Assembly (NCBI RefSeq): GCF_008520265.1
Contig: NZ_VIQM01000012.1
Coordinates: forward strand, 1-64,000
Length of the DNA: 64,000 bases
Origin: Sphingobacterium cavernae
GTDB taxonomy: Bacteria; Bacteroidota; Bacteroidia; Sphingobacteriales; Sphingobacteriaceae
Reading direction: 5' to 3'
The notes under the pieces are model-generated. The model was not told the origin of the DNA. It saw only the letters and a list, made by a program, of their open reading frames with translations, and searched no databases. Below, piece by piece: positions 8,293 to 17,327 of this stretch. Position numbers and translations under genes: made by a program. Each line of letters starts with the position of its first letter. Within the stretch, counting starts at the first letter, position 1.

Positions 8293-8343
8293 CAAAGGTA
8301 GTATATTCACTACTTTAATTCAAAATTATTTTGCACTACCTTT
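8293..8343 (-). promoter_or_regulatory. hicAB promoter with candidate HicB operator repeats
   Basis: Read on the minus strand, TTTTG (8321-8325) and TACCTTTG (8293-8300) are 20 nt apart, the Bacteroidetes -33/-7 pattern. Superimposed is an inverted repeat AAAGGTAGT (8294-8302) / ACTACTTT (8309-8316) that covers the -7 box, plus a third inverted copy CACTACCTTT at 8334-8343 upstream of the -33 box. Autoregulation by HicB is known for the family; that these repeats are its operators is inference. Confidence 0.6.
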
Positions 8344-8371
8344 AGCTAGTTGATAAACTTATTCTCTAAAA

Positions 8372-8659
8372 ATGAAAAAAGGAACAAAAATCACCAATAA
8401 ACCATACCCTTTCAATCCAGATGAAGATCATAACTTGGCTCCGAAAAATAGGATCGCCTATATTATGACTAAGGAAATTAGAATTTTATTTATCGCAGTT
8501 AGCATAAATCTGTTTATTGCATTTTTCCTGTTCTACCTTTTGCCGGGGAATGATCTTGCTGATGTCTTTGACTTTATCAATAATTTCGGTCTTAATCTTT
8601 TCGTAGGCATCACGGGTTTGTACGCCTTTGCATATTACTGTGGTTTACGATTAAACTGA
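8372..8659 (+). CDS. Small two-helix membrane protein, uncharacterised
   Basis: 95 aa. After a polar N-terminus of about 30 residues (DEDHNLAPKNRIAYIMTKE) come two hydrophobic segments, at about residues 37-58 (ILFIAVSINLFIAFFLFYLL) and 72-92. No family is recognised. Its TGA stop is followed directly by the ATG of the next small membrane protein, so the two are likely translated together and may form a complex. It starts 152 nt from hicA and is transcribed divergently from it. No signal of phage or toxin origin can be named; a holin-like or immunity role is possible but unsupported. Confidence 0.55.
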   Translation: MKKGTKITNKPYPFNPDEDHNLAPKNRIAYIMTKEIRILFIAVSINLFIAFFLFYLLPGNDLADVFDFINNFGLNLFVGITGLYAFAYYCGLRLN

Positions 8660-8908
8660 ATGCTTAGAATACGTACTTACTATGGGATTTTAGCCATTTT
8701 TATGATATTGTTTGTAGGCACATTAGCAGGCTCTACAGTGGGATATTTACAAGAAGGACTCCCATTAAAACACAATGAATCAATAGTTGAAGGGATAGTA
8801 GATTATTATGTTAAGCCATTTTTCTGGATATCCTTCATCGGATTTATCCCGACTATGATATCGGGTGTAGTGATCGGAAGTTTAATAAAAAGAAATTCTA
8901 AAAATTAA
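8660..8908 (+). CDS. Small two-helix membrane protein, uncharacterised
   Basis: 82 aa, ATG directly abutting the stop of the preceding gene. Two hydrophobic stretches are visible: residues about 6-28 (TYYGILAIFMILFVGTLAG) and about 54-76 (FFWISFIGFIPTMISGVVIG), with a short extracytoplasmic loop and a basic C-terminal tail KRNSKN that predicts a cytoplasmic end. I do not recognise the family. The tandem arrangement with another two-helix protein suggests a paired membrane complex. Confidence 0.5.
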   Translation: MLRIRTYYGILAIFMILFVGTLAGSTVGYLQEGLPLKHNESIVEGIVDYYVKPFFWISFIGFIPTMISGVVIGSLIKRNSKN

Positions 8909-8997
8909 TCGAGAATAGTATAAAAAGTCTCTACATTTAAGTTGCAATTCCACTTATAATTGACTCCTCAATTGAAACTGATTCAGAGAACTTACGT

Positions 8998-9159
8998 TTA
9001 TTTTATAAACTTATTTGTGCTGTCTGGCTTGGGAGAATATTGATGAACACGAAACGTATCTTGAATAGCGTCTTCTTTAAAATTATAATTGTTAAACCGT
9101 TCTGTTAATATAAACGTTGTATCGTTTAGAATCACACCACTCCTAATTACTGTTTTCAC
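8998..9159 (-). CDS. Possible 53-aa small protein with strong Shine-Dalgarno, GTG start
   Basis: A minus-strand frame opens at GTG 9157-9159 just after an in-frame TAA and reads 53 residues to a stop at 8998-9000. The start is preceded by AAGGAGGAGG, an unusually strong ribosome binding site for this phylum, ending about 5 nt before GTG. The peptide is soluble and mixed in composition (VKTVIRSGVILNDTTFIL at the start, HQYSPKPDSTNKFIK at the end). No family is recognised. It could be a real small gene, or a decayed remnant left between two island modules. Confidence 0.3.
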   Translation of the reverse strand: MKTVIRSGVILNDTTFILTERFNNYNFKEDAIQDTFRVHQYSPKPDSTNKFIK

Positions 9160-9259
9160 CCCACCTCCTCCTTAGCGTGACTAATACTTATTTCTCTTTC
9201 TAAAAAAATTGCTACCGATTAGGCCTAAAATTTGCTATATTGAACTAAGTAAACTTAAA

Positions 9260-9292
9260 TGTGCAAGCAAAGTAATACAATTCGTACCTTTG
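9260..9292 (+). promoter_or_regulatory. Promoter of the AAA ATPase gene
   Basis: TACCTTTG at 9285-9292 matches the Bacteroidetes -7 consensus TAnnTTTG. A near-consensus -33 element TGTG lies 21 nt upstream at 9260-9263. The ATPase ATG follows 30 nt later. Confidence 0.6.
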
Positions 9293-9321
9293 CAAAGACG
9301 AATGGCTAGCAATCGATCATC

Positions 9322-10347
9322 ATGGGACAACAAGACTATATAAAAGATATCGCTCGATTTGGGTTGGAAAACGACCAGGAGAAGCTATTGTCTACGTTGA
9401 ACGAATTTATCGAGCACAACAAAAGTAGCAAGAGGGTCAACTTTGCCCTGCAGCTACAATCTTTGCTCAAAGATAGCCTACGCAAACAGCAACATAGCGC
9501 ACTGCAAAAGGTCGGCTCGCCATCACACTATCAACAGTTACAAGACAGAGAAACAGATGAGTTGATCCTAGAGAAACTCACGTCCGACTATAGCTTGGAA
9601 AATCTGGTATGTACCGCATCTGCTAAAGATAATCTGGTCAACTATCTGGAAGAGCACCGCAACAGCGAACTGTTATCTAAATACCAACTACCGATATCCA
9701 ACAAGCTGCTGCTCTATGGCCCATCGGGATGTGGTAAGACATTGGCGTCCTATGTCATCGCGGGTGAGCTACAGAAGATGATGATCGTGGTCAATCTCGG
9801 TGCTATAGTATCTTCTAAACTGGGGGAGACAAGCAAAAACTTGGCAAAGATATTTCGTAAGGCGGCACAGGAAGACTGTATCATCTTTATCGATGAGTTT
9901 GACTCACTGGGCAAGGTGCGTGACTACAGCCAAGATCATGGTGAGATGAAGCGCGTGGTGAATACGATATTGCAACTCTTTGACTATCTACCGCATAGTA
10001 GTATGGTGATCTGTGCGACCAACCAAAAGGATATGTTGGATGAGGCTTTGCTCCGTAGATTTGATCTGGCGATATCGCTAGAACTACCAGATCAACAACA
10101 GATACAGCAATTAATACAATTGGTCTTAAAAGAAGGACAGTTTGGCTTTGACCGGAAGGTACCGATGAAGAGTCTGATAGAGGTAGCGCAAGGGCTCTCC
10201 TACTACAGTATACAGAAGACGCTGATCAATGCAATAAAACGAAGCTTATTTGCAATAAAAGATACAAAGGCACTAAAGCCCAAGATCAATACGCAGATCT
10301 GGTATGATCTGCTGATACAGGAAAAAGAAGCCTTGGCTATTGTATAA
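9322..10347 (+). CDS. AAA+ ATPase of a subtilase-ATPase (IetAS-like) pair
   Basis: 341 aa, a classical FtsH/katanin-like AAA domain. Walker A is GPSGCGKT (residues 133-140), Walker B is CIIFIDEFDSLG with Asp191-Glu192, sensor 1 is VICATNQ, and the arginine-finger region is LDEALLRRFD. The N-terminal 100 residues are helical and probably recruit a partner. Small AAA proteins of this form are encoded with a subtilisin-like protease in IetAS, a plasmid-stability and reported antiphage pair. The protease gene lies immediately downstream but convergent, ending 27 nt from this stop, which is unusual because the pair is normally co-directional. A terminator hairpin overlaps the stop codon. Confidence 0.85.
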   Translation: MGQQDYIKDIARFGLENDQEKLLSTLNEFIEHNKSSKRVNFALQLQSLLKDSLRKQQHSALQKVGSPSHYQQLQDRETDELILEKLTSDYSLENLVCTASAKDNLVNYLEEHRNSELLSKYQLPISNKLLLYGPSGCGKTLASYVIAGELQKMMIVVNLGAIVSSKLGETSKNLAKIFRKAAQEDCIIFIDEFDSLGKVRDYSQDHGEMKRVVNTILQLFDYLPHSSMVICATNQKDMLDEALLRRFDLAISLELPDQQQIQQLIQLVLKEGQFGFDRKVPMKSLIEVAQGLSYYSIQKTLINAIKRSLFAIKDTKALKPKINTQIWYDLLIQEKEALAIV

Positions 10348-10361
10348 GCCAAGGTTTTTTT
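10331..10361 (+). terminator. Rho-independent terminator of the AAA ATPase gene
   Basis: Perfect 8-bp stem CCTTGGCT (10331-10338) / AGCCAAGG (10347-10354) with an 8-nt loop, followed by seven T. The stem uses the last codons of the ATPase gene. It separates it from the convergent protease gene. Confidence 0.85.
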
Positions 10362-10374
10362 GTGTAAAAGCATT

Positions 10375-13074
10375 TTATGCTTCGGCTTCGAGATCTTGGT
10401 CGAGATCTATATTATTATTATTAATCACCTCCAAATTATTTATCGCCTGCAATTCGTCATATAGACTCTGATCTTGGCTTTTTGATTGATCCTGTATTCG
10501 GATCGCCAACGAGAATTCATGCTCCGGTGTTCGTTCTATCCACTCTCTCAAGTCGTAATCTAAATTATCCTTGACAGCGCAACGAATGACTAGAGCAAGC
10601 TTATTTTCTATCTTCTCGATATCATTTTTAGCTAGCATGATATTCATCTGCTGTCTGTTGGAGAGCGGTTTATTGACTAGTGGAAAAAAATCTTCTGACC
10701 ATGACTGAATATCCTTTTTTACACCAAGTACTTGATTTTTCACTTTTAGTTTTAACGCTGACAATTGCTTATTCTCATAATCGCTTAGTCCTGTACCTTC
10801 TTTTCTTTGCTCAAGCCCCCATATCTCGTCTGTCCAATAATCTCTATAGTACCCATGATTTCTATCAGATATGATATCTGCTAAATCATCTACAGAGTCT
10901 ACTACGCTATTTGCAAAATTAAATGATATGTGCAAAGGATTATAATCTACGTGATTTCCCCAAGCAGGATTAACCTTAAAACATAAGGTAGCCTGGATAT
11001 CAAGACACTTTGAAGTCGTGGTATCTAATAGATAATCAGGAATATTGACAAGAACAACTTTGTGATGATCTGTAGGGATAATATCTTCGATAAGCAAAGA
11101 AACTTCGTCATCGTTTGAATACAACAATCGCTCTCTATCTGGTTTCCCATATCCTACTAAATTACGATGTATATCTTCTGCTGATAAGAATTGTTTTGTG
11201 ACATTAGCTTTATCACCTCTTTTTAGATCATCAAAATTCGCTTTAAATTTTTCTCTAGAAAAAGTTCCTTTCCGCTTCGTGACTGAACCTTCTAGGTAAC
11301 TGTGAGAGAAACTATCGGCGCTATTTAGCATCAACGCTTTAACTGATTGTAAGGATATATTGGGATATTTATTAACCAATTTTACAGCCAAATTGAGTGC
11401 TAATGGTGTCGCTAGACTGGTCCCTGCATCGAAAGTGTAATAATCTGTCCCAACATCTCCAAATCCGAGTACCTGCATTCCTGAATCGCCGTCTAATAAA
11501 TCTCCTCCTGGCATCACAATGTCCGGCTTGAAAAGATTTTTATTCGCATAGCTATTGCTCAATAACACACCATTGATTTTTTGCTTAAAATCGTAATGAT
11601 TTTTTCGTGAATAATAGGCTGGTAAATCTCTATCAAGACTTAAATGTGTAGTAGTGTCCGAGCGATAATTGTCCGCCAATGCACCAACTGAAATATGATT
11701 CATGCTTTCGGCAGGCTGGCATATATTAGTAAATTCGCAAGAATGCCAATCGGACGATTCTCCTGGATTATAAAAGTGATTGGGATAGCTATGCAACTCA
11801 TGGTCATCTGCCTGCATAGCTACAAGATCATCGTAATTCATATTGCCTGCGGCTATAAATATCAAGATATCTTCTTCGTAAGCCAATTTATCTAATAAAT
11901 ATGCAAATAATGAAGGAGCTTCATTATAAGCTTTGCTAGGTCCACAAACAGAAAGATTAAATAGTCTAATTCCTTGGCTACGATGCACATCACGTATTGC
12001 TTCAACTATACCTATGATATCGAGGTAACTATTCATACTCTCTAGGATTTTGACAGAGAATATCCGTGCATCTGCGACAATATTCTCCTCAGCTGAAAAA
12101 TACCTCGCACCAACTGCTGCAAGACTCGCAACTACTGTCCCATGCTGATGAACTGCAAGTAGTGCATCGTTAGTAGCTGTAATATCATGCCCACCCACAA
12201 CAATTTCTTGAATGGGCTCTATTGGTCTTATTCCATTATCTAGAACTCCAACTACCGTATTGAAAATTAGATTATCCAGAATTCTAAAATCCCAAGTTAA
12301 TCGAGCCGCATTAAATTGATCTGGCTTTACTTTCACACCACGTAAAGAATGTGCTTGAACCAGAATATCAAAGTTTTTCGCGAGTTCGACTACAATCTCT
12401 CGACTTGCCCCTTTTAGCTGAACCATCTTATCATATGCATCTACAGTAAAAGAATCAATTGTTCCTGATGCTTCTAGTTCCTTGAGATGCTTCTCTAAAG
12501 TATGTCGCTGTGCTTGGTACGCAGCATCAATATAGGCGGTGTTATTTATGAATTGAAAAACAAGATCTGTAGCACAATTATTTCGGATATCGTCCGCTGT
12601 ATGATATTTAACATCATACAACGTCGTCATTATAGCATATGCTTTGCCTTGCGGAGAAATCTTATTACTACTTTCTACATATTGATTCAGTAATTCATCA
12701 AATCTTCTAAATTTTTCTTTGTCAGTAATGGCAAATAAAATAGTCCTATTGAAGTCTCGTTGCATCACGGCGCTAAGTCCAAATTCGTTCAAAAATCGCG
12801 ACCGCGTTTTGAATAAGGCTCCATCATTGAAGGGAATTAAAAACCTTATTTCTACAATCTCAATATTCACATTAACAAGTGTCTTGTGACTTAATCGGAC
12901 TGATCTATCTTGAGCTAATTGAACAAATGAATTGTAGAGTTTTTGCTTATGTAACCTATATGCTTCAGGATCTTTGGGTTCTATTTCTGTATCAGAAACA
13001 TATCGAGATTTATTAAATTTATTTACCTGTCCAAAAGGATTTTTTAAATATAGATGGGGTAGTTTTCGTTTCAT
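10375..13074 (-). CDS. Subtilisin-like serine protease (S8), IetS-like partner
   Basis: 899 aa from ATG 13074; the TTG nine bases upstream was rejected. The catalytic triad is intact: VVGVLDNGI (Asp about 279), HQHGTVVAS (His about 311) and DAGTSLATP (Ser about 553), with the oxyanion-side Asn in IAAGNMNYDD. The first 270 residues form a non-canonical N-terminal region containing an IVEIRFLIPFNDG segment, and the last 250 are mixed and charged. No signal peptide is visible, so it acts in the cytoplasm. Such long intracellular S8 proteases pair with a small AAA ATPase in IetAS and related systems, where uncontrolled protease is the likely toxin. The partner gene is convergent at 9322-10347. 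Confidence 0.85.
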   Translation of the reverse strand: MKRKLPHLYLKNPFGQVNKFNKSRYVSDTEIEPKDPEAYRLHKQKLYNSFVQLAQDRSVRLSHKTLVNVNIEIVEIRFLIPFNDGALFKTRSRFLNEFGLSAVMQRDFNRTILFAITDKEKFRRFDELLNQYVESSNKISPQGKAYAIMTTLYDVKYHTADDIRNNCATDLVFQFINNTAYIDAAYQAQRHTLEKHLKELEASGTIDSFTVDAYDKMVQLKGASREIVVELAKNFDILVQAHSLRGVKVKPDQFNAARLTWDFRILDNLIFNTVVGVLDNGIRPIEPIQEIVVGGHDITATNDALLAVHQHGTVVASLAAVGARYFSAEENIVADARIFSVKILESMNSYLDIIGIVEAIRDVHRSQGIRLFNLSVCGPSKAYNEAPSLFAYLLDKLAYEEDILIFIAAGNMNYDDLVAMQADDHELHSYPNHFYNPGESSDWHSCEFTNICQPAESMNHISVGALADNYRSDTTTHLSLDRDLPAYYSRKNHYDFKQKINGVLLSNSYANKNLFKPDIVMPGGDLLDGDSGMQVLGFGDVGTDYYTFDAGTSLATPLALNLAVKLVNKYPNISLQSVKALMLNSADSFSHSYLEGSVTKRKGTFSREKFKANFDDLKRGDKANVTKQFLSAEDIHRNLVGYGKPDRERLLYSNDDEVSLLIEDIIPTDHHKVVLVNIPDYLLDTTTSKCLDIQATLCFKVNPAWGNHVDYNPLHISFNFANSVVDSVDDLADIISDRNHGYYRDYWTDEIWGLEQRKEGTGLSDYENKQLSALKLKVKNQVLGVKKDIQSWSEDFFPLVNKPLSNRQQMNIMLAKNDIEKIENKLALVIRCAVKDNLDYDLREWIERTPEHEFSLAIRIQDQSKSQDQSLYDELQAINNLEVINNNNIDLDQDLEAEA

Positions 13075-13211
13075 AATTAGCAATTAACTGGATTCAAGAC
13101 CAATATATCAAATAACACACATTATTACAATATCACTGTTAATATAAGATACCCTTCAAATAGGCCTGTTGTCTGAAAATTTATAAAATATTAGTTTAAT
13201 TTATTGGGATT

Positions 13212-13982
13212 CTATGCTAGCTCATCAGCTTTAGCTGCTAGTCTTATAACGTGATGAACTAAGAAGGTGTCAATCAAAGAAAGCGCGTAGTTTCTGTCGA
13301 TGGGTAACATATCGGGTTTTAATAACTCTTCATCGATATAACGTTTCGCATTCCACAACGAACGGGTCAGTTCAGGATGTTCTGGTTCAATCCTTTTGAT
13401 GATACGATCGAATGAGCGATTTGCGGCCTTTATAAATTTTTTATGATCTTCCCCTGTTAAAGATAATGAGGAAATTTTTGCGGTAGATGTCTTTGAAATG
13501 GAATCTTCTTGTTCCCATTCCATGTCTATTTCTTCATCTTTGGACAGTCGATAACTTTCGTAATAGACGTCCTGCTCTCTTTCCAAGAAAACGTCTTTAA
13601 AGATTTGCAATTTGAAGTCATCATCAAGCTTTAGGTTATTTTCGTTTTCTATACCCGATACATATGCATCCCAATCCCGCACTTCAACTCTATCCATATT
13701 AGTATACAATAGTCTGGATAGCTCAATTTTGGCCGAAGATGCTTTTGATAGGTCACTCCATTTTTCCAGTCCGCATAACTTCGCAATCACATGCTGGGCA
13801 TTTCCTAACTTGAAGTTTTCTTCATTAATATTGAAGTCATTTACTAGCAGGTCGATTTGGAAAAATTTTGGATCGTAATCATAAACCTTACGGTCCAGTT
13901 TTGAATCAAATGAAGAACTTTGGGTTTTGAAATCTTTTAGAAGATTTTTTGCTTGGAGTTTGAAGTAATCAATAGTTGTCAT
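13212..13982 (-). CDS. Uncharacterised soluble protein
   Basis: 256 aa, acidic, with no signal peptide or membrane segment. The N-terminus reads TTIDYFKLQAKNLLKDFKTQ, followed by a segment ending AKLCGLEKWSDLSKASSAKI. I have a general memory of such starts in hypothetical Proteobacteria and Bacteroidetes proteins of defence or stress loci, but I cannot name a family. The C-terminal half is helical (RYIDEELLKP and ALSLIDTFLVHHVIRLAAKA). It lies upstream of and parallel to the subtilase, 138 nt away, so it could be transcribed with it. Confidence 0.6.
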   Translation of the reverse strand: MTTIDYFKLQAKNLLKDFKTQSSSFDSKLDRKVYDYDPKFFQIDLLVNDFNINEENFKLGNAQHVIAKLCGLEKWSDLSKASSAKIELSRLLYTNMDRVEVRDWDAYVSGIENENNLKLDDDFKLQIFKDVFLEREQDVYYESYRLSKDEEIDMEWEQEDSISKTSTAKISSLSLTGEDHKKFIKAANRSFDRIIKRIEPEHPELTRSLWNAKRYIDEELLKPDMLPIDRNYALSLIDTFLVHHVIRLAAKADELA

Positions 13983-14215
13983 AATACATTCCTGTTTAGA
14001 CCTACTTTACTATCCTGGGTATTGATGCGTTCGTAATCTTGTTTGGATAATAAGCAGGAAAAAAGTTTGCATTATTAAACCATTGGCTGAATAGATCTTT
14101 GCACGAACGAGCAGGCTTGCCAACAAGCACATACAATGATAAAAAATAATTTTGTTGAAACAAAATTATTTTCAAAGTTAGATCTGCGTATATTGTAAGC
14201 TAAATCTTAATCAAT

Positions 14216-14638
14216 ATGTCTCCTGAAGAAATTATAGACAGTATTATAGAAGGGCTTACTCAATATCCTGACATTAAGATGGAGAGAAACAAACCGAACG
14301 AATTAAAGCTATACGAAACTAATGTTAACGGCCTAGGGATAGAGCTGTACGCTGACTTTCGTGAACATACGGTCTATATAGCCAATTTTCACTGGCATTT
14401 TCGTAACGATGAAAAAGAAAATATGGAGATGTATGATCTAATCATCAATGTCCTCCTGGGAAACAAGCGTCTGAAGATATGGTCTTATAATGAAGTAGAA
14501 CATAAATGGGTTCTCCAACAACTGAATGAAGATGGAAACTGGATAGATGAAATGAGTACAGGCAAACTCAAAAAAACGCTTATTGAATCTGCTACTATCT
14601 ATTATCGTCAGAACCAAAAAATCACGATGTCCAAATAA
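14216..14638 (+). CDS. Hypothetical protein
   Basis: 140 aa, soluble, acidic, alpha/beta pattern: IIDSIIEGLTQYP, GIELYADFREHTVYIANFHW, then a helical end. No signal peptide. The family is not recognised; the size and fold pattern are like immunity proteins or SMI1-type accessory proteins, but no diagnostic motif is seen. Its stop codon shares one base with the start of the next gene, so the two form an operon. Confidence 0.55.
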   Translation: MSPEEIIDSIIEGLTQYPDIKMERNKPNELKLYETNVNGLGIELYADFREHTVYIANFHWHFRNDEKENMEMYDLIINVLLGNKRLKIWSYNEVEHKWVLQQLNEDGNWIDEMSTGKLKKTLIESATIYYRQNQKITMSK

Positions 14639-15291
14639 TGAATAACCTCCTGTCATATAGACCCTTAATCAAGCATATAATTAAGATCGGAATCCTAGTA
14701 CTCCTCTTGAACGCTGTGGAATCCTGTTCGTATCAAAATGGCAACCTCGCGGAAAATAAGGATACAAAATATTCTTTAACGGATTCACTTTATATAGATA
14801 CATTGACTAGCGTGTACAACGACATCTTGGAAACAATACTGGAGACAGATACTAACACTGTTGAATTTAAAAATGAAAGGGGACAGCTAGCCTATCTCAA
14901 GAACTATTTTGAACAGAATAATATTTCGGACACAATTAACCATCATACCCCTGAAATACTACACCAAATATACTATGAGAATCTCAAAACTTTGTTTGAC
15001 GATTGGGCTAAAGACTCTCTAGCTATCGTCAAACAGGCCAAAATACCGGATACTATTTTTATCAATCAAACGCTAAGGGATCGATACTATGGCAATCCTA
15101 ATATCCTGAATATCCAGGCTCAATTGGCCCATTATTCATTTAGCCGCCCCTTACTTTCTGCCGATGGCAAACTCGCCGTCGTATATATGAATTTTGAATG
15201 TCCTTTTTGTGGTCACGGCATCATGTACTTCCTAAAGAAAATAGATGCAAGATGGAGAATTATCCTTAAGACAGACACATGGATTTCATAG
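14638..15291 (+). CDS. Hypothetical exported, possibly lipid-anchored protein
   Basis: 217 aa overlapping the previous stop by one base. A hydrophobic N-terminal segment (HIIKIGILVLLLNAVESCSY) could be a lipoprotein signal with Cys at about residue 30, although the lipobox is poor. The mature part is charged and contains FECPFCGHGIMYFLKK at about 183-198, a CPFC pair in a tail predicted to be strand-rich. The family is not recognised. The stop at 15289-15291 lies within about 10 nt of the point where the truncated efflux gene begins, so this gene borders a recombination junction. Confidence 0.55.
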   Translation: MNNLLSYRPLIKHIIKIGILVLLLNAVESCSYQNGNLAENKDTKYSLTDSLYIDTLTSVYNDILETILETDTNTVEFKNERGQLAYLKNYFEQNNISDTINHHTPEILHQIYYENLKTLFDDWAKDSLAIVKQAKIPDTIFINQTLRDRYYGNPNILNIQAQLAHYSFSRPLLSADGKLAVVYMNFECPFCGHGIMYFLKKIDARWRIILKTDTWIS

Positions 15292-15292
15292 T

Positions 15293-17320
15293 GTAAAAGG
15301 AGATATGGTCGTACGCTTGGATAACGATAAACGAAAAAACATTGAAGACATTAAAAATATTCTTGTACCTACTCCTCAAGGCATACAGATACCGTTAAGC
15401 CAGATTGCCAGGATTGAACTAAAGAACAGTCCTAACCAGATTCAGCGGGAGGATACCAAACGAAGAATCGTGGTCGGCTTCAATGTTCGCGGCAGAGATG
15501 TACAAACCATTGTAGAAGAGGTTCAGCAGAAAATAAATGCGAAAGTTAAACTACCAACAGGTTATCGAATTACCTACGGCGGATCATTTGAAAACCTCAA
15601 TCAAGCAAAAGCCCGTTTGGGTATAGCCGTACCGGTTTCACTGGCCCTGATATTTCTACTGCTATTTTTTGCCTTCAAATCTGTCAAACACAGTCTGCTT
15701 ATTTATACAGCCATTCCGTTGTCAGCCATCGGCGGTATTTATTTTCTTGCTTTGCGTGGCATGCCATTCAGCATCAGTGCCGGTGTAGGCTTTATCGCCC
15801 TGTTTGGTGTAGCCGTACTCAATGGTATTGTATTGATTGCCGAATTCAACCGCCTAAAAGCAAACGGCATAGCCAATACTACGCGTATTGTCTTGAACGG
15901 TACCCGTATACGTTTACGCCCCGTATTGATGACCGCATTCGTTGCCTCGCTCGATTTCCTGCCTATGGCTATCAGTACCGGTTCAGGAGCAGAAGTACAA
16001 CGGCCTTTAGCGACTGTAGTCATTGGCGGATTGATGCTCGCTACCTTTCTGACACTATTTGTACTGCCTATTTTGTACATTCTCTTCGATAAAATTCAAA
16101 AACCGAAAAAACGATTTAGAAAAAACAAGAAACTGGTAACAACCGTCCTCCTACTCTTGCTGTTCTCATCCGTTTATGCACAGCAGCCTATCCAACTGGA
16201 GCAAGCCATAGATATTGCACATAAAAATAGCAGAATTGCCAAGAACAGTGCTTTGGTGACTTCGTATCAGGAACAGCTGAAAAACAGTTATTTGGATATA
16301 CCTCAAACGGCTTTAACAGGTGAGTACGGCCGTATCAATACGCAGCACAATGACTATAAGATCGGGGTTTCGCAAAGTATCGCTTTCCCAACAGTATATA
16401 ACCGAAGAAAGGACTGGCTGCAGGAACAATGGAAAGAAGCGGTTATCCAAGAAGATCTGACTAAAGCACAATTGGAAAAGAGTGTATCCGAAGTATTTTA
16501 CCAGCTATTGATTTTGCAGGAGAAAGAAAAACTCTTACTAAAAGCCGATAGTTCTTTCGCTCAATTTCTGGAAAAAGCGGCCAACAGATTGCATCTTGGT
16601 GAAGCTAATGTTTTGGAGAAATCATCTGCAGAAGTACAACGTGCCCAGATTGCTATTCAATTAAAAGAGCTTCGTAGCACTTATACTATTGCCTTGTTGC
16701 AGTTTCAGCTATTGCTCAATACAGAGCAGCAGTACATGCCTGTTGGCAACATTGCCGAACCTGTTGTTGACCTTTCTCTAGCCGAAAACACGATTGATCA
16801 ACATCCGGAAGTTGCCGTATACCAACAGCGGATTGCAAACGTAACAGCAGAAACCCAATGGGAAAAATCCAAATTACTGCCTGACCTTTCTGTTGGATAT
16901 TATAAGCAAACGATGAACGACATTAACAAGAGCATGTTCAATTCTGTTCAGGTCGGAGTTGGCATTCCCATTTTCACCAGGGGGCAGCGAGCTTTTGTGA
17001 AAGCAGGTCAACAGAAAATTGCGATTGCAGAAAATGAATACCAACATCAAGCGGCCCTACTGCAAAACAAATTCAGGCAAACAATCTTACAATACCAAAA
17101 TCATGTGGAAGTAGTCAAGAACTATCAGGAAGTCCAGATACCTAATGCCAATTTAATAATCGGCACATCGGAAAAACAGTTTGCCAACGGTGAAATAGAT
17201 TATCTGCAATGGTCTGTGTTGAACAATCAGGCCATCAACATACAAATCAATTACATAGAAGCTTTGCGATTGTTTAACGAAACTATCATTGAGCTGAATT
17301 ACATTTTATACGCTAAATAA
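15293..17320 (+). pseudogene. 5'-truncated CzcA/CusA RND pump fused to TolC-like outer-membrane domain
   Basis: The frame runs back to 15245, but similarity to the full CzcA-type protein at 61208-64000 begins only at DMVVRLDND (about 15302). What remains is the second half of the RND pump (RDVQTIVEEVQQKI, YGGSFENL, FSISAGVGFIALFGVAVLNG, RLRPVLMTAFVASL) with the C-terminal transmembrane helices, then a signal-like segment (VTTVLLLLLFSSVYAQQPI) and a complete TolC-type helical domain (about residues 310-691). The first half, including the N-terminal helix, the first porter region and TM2-6, is missing. The conserved ASLGFLPMA appears here as ASLDFLPMA, a sign of decay. The outer-membrane half might still be made if translation restarts internally. 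The adaptor gene follows 8 nt later. Confidence 0.8.
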
Positions 17321-17327
17321 ATAAGAT

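Larger units (their letters stand above)
8909..9321. other. Gene-poor stretch of about 410 bp
   Basis: It holds a possible 53-codon minus-strand ORF (8998-9159) and the promoter of the AAA ATPase gene (9260-9292). Otherwise it is AT-rich with no clear hairpin terminator after the small membrane proteins. Confidence 0.5.

Noticed and set aside
8236-8371. Possible small ORF or CRISPR-like repeats in the hicA upstream region
   Set aside because: The three AAAGGTAGT copies are short, irregularly spaced and inverted; they fit operator repeats, not a CRISPR array.
15739-16080. Long minus-strand ORF inside the CzcA remnant
   Set aside because: Shadow of the pump gene, low-complexity translation; similar shadows occur in MreB and P-type ATPase genes.
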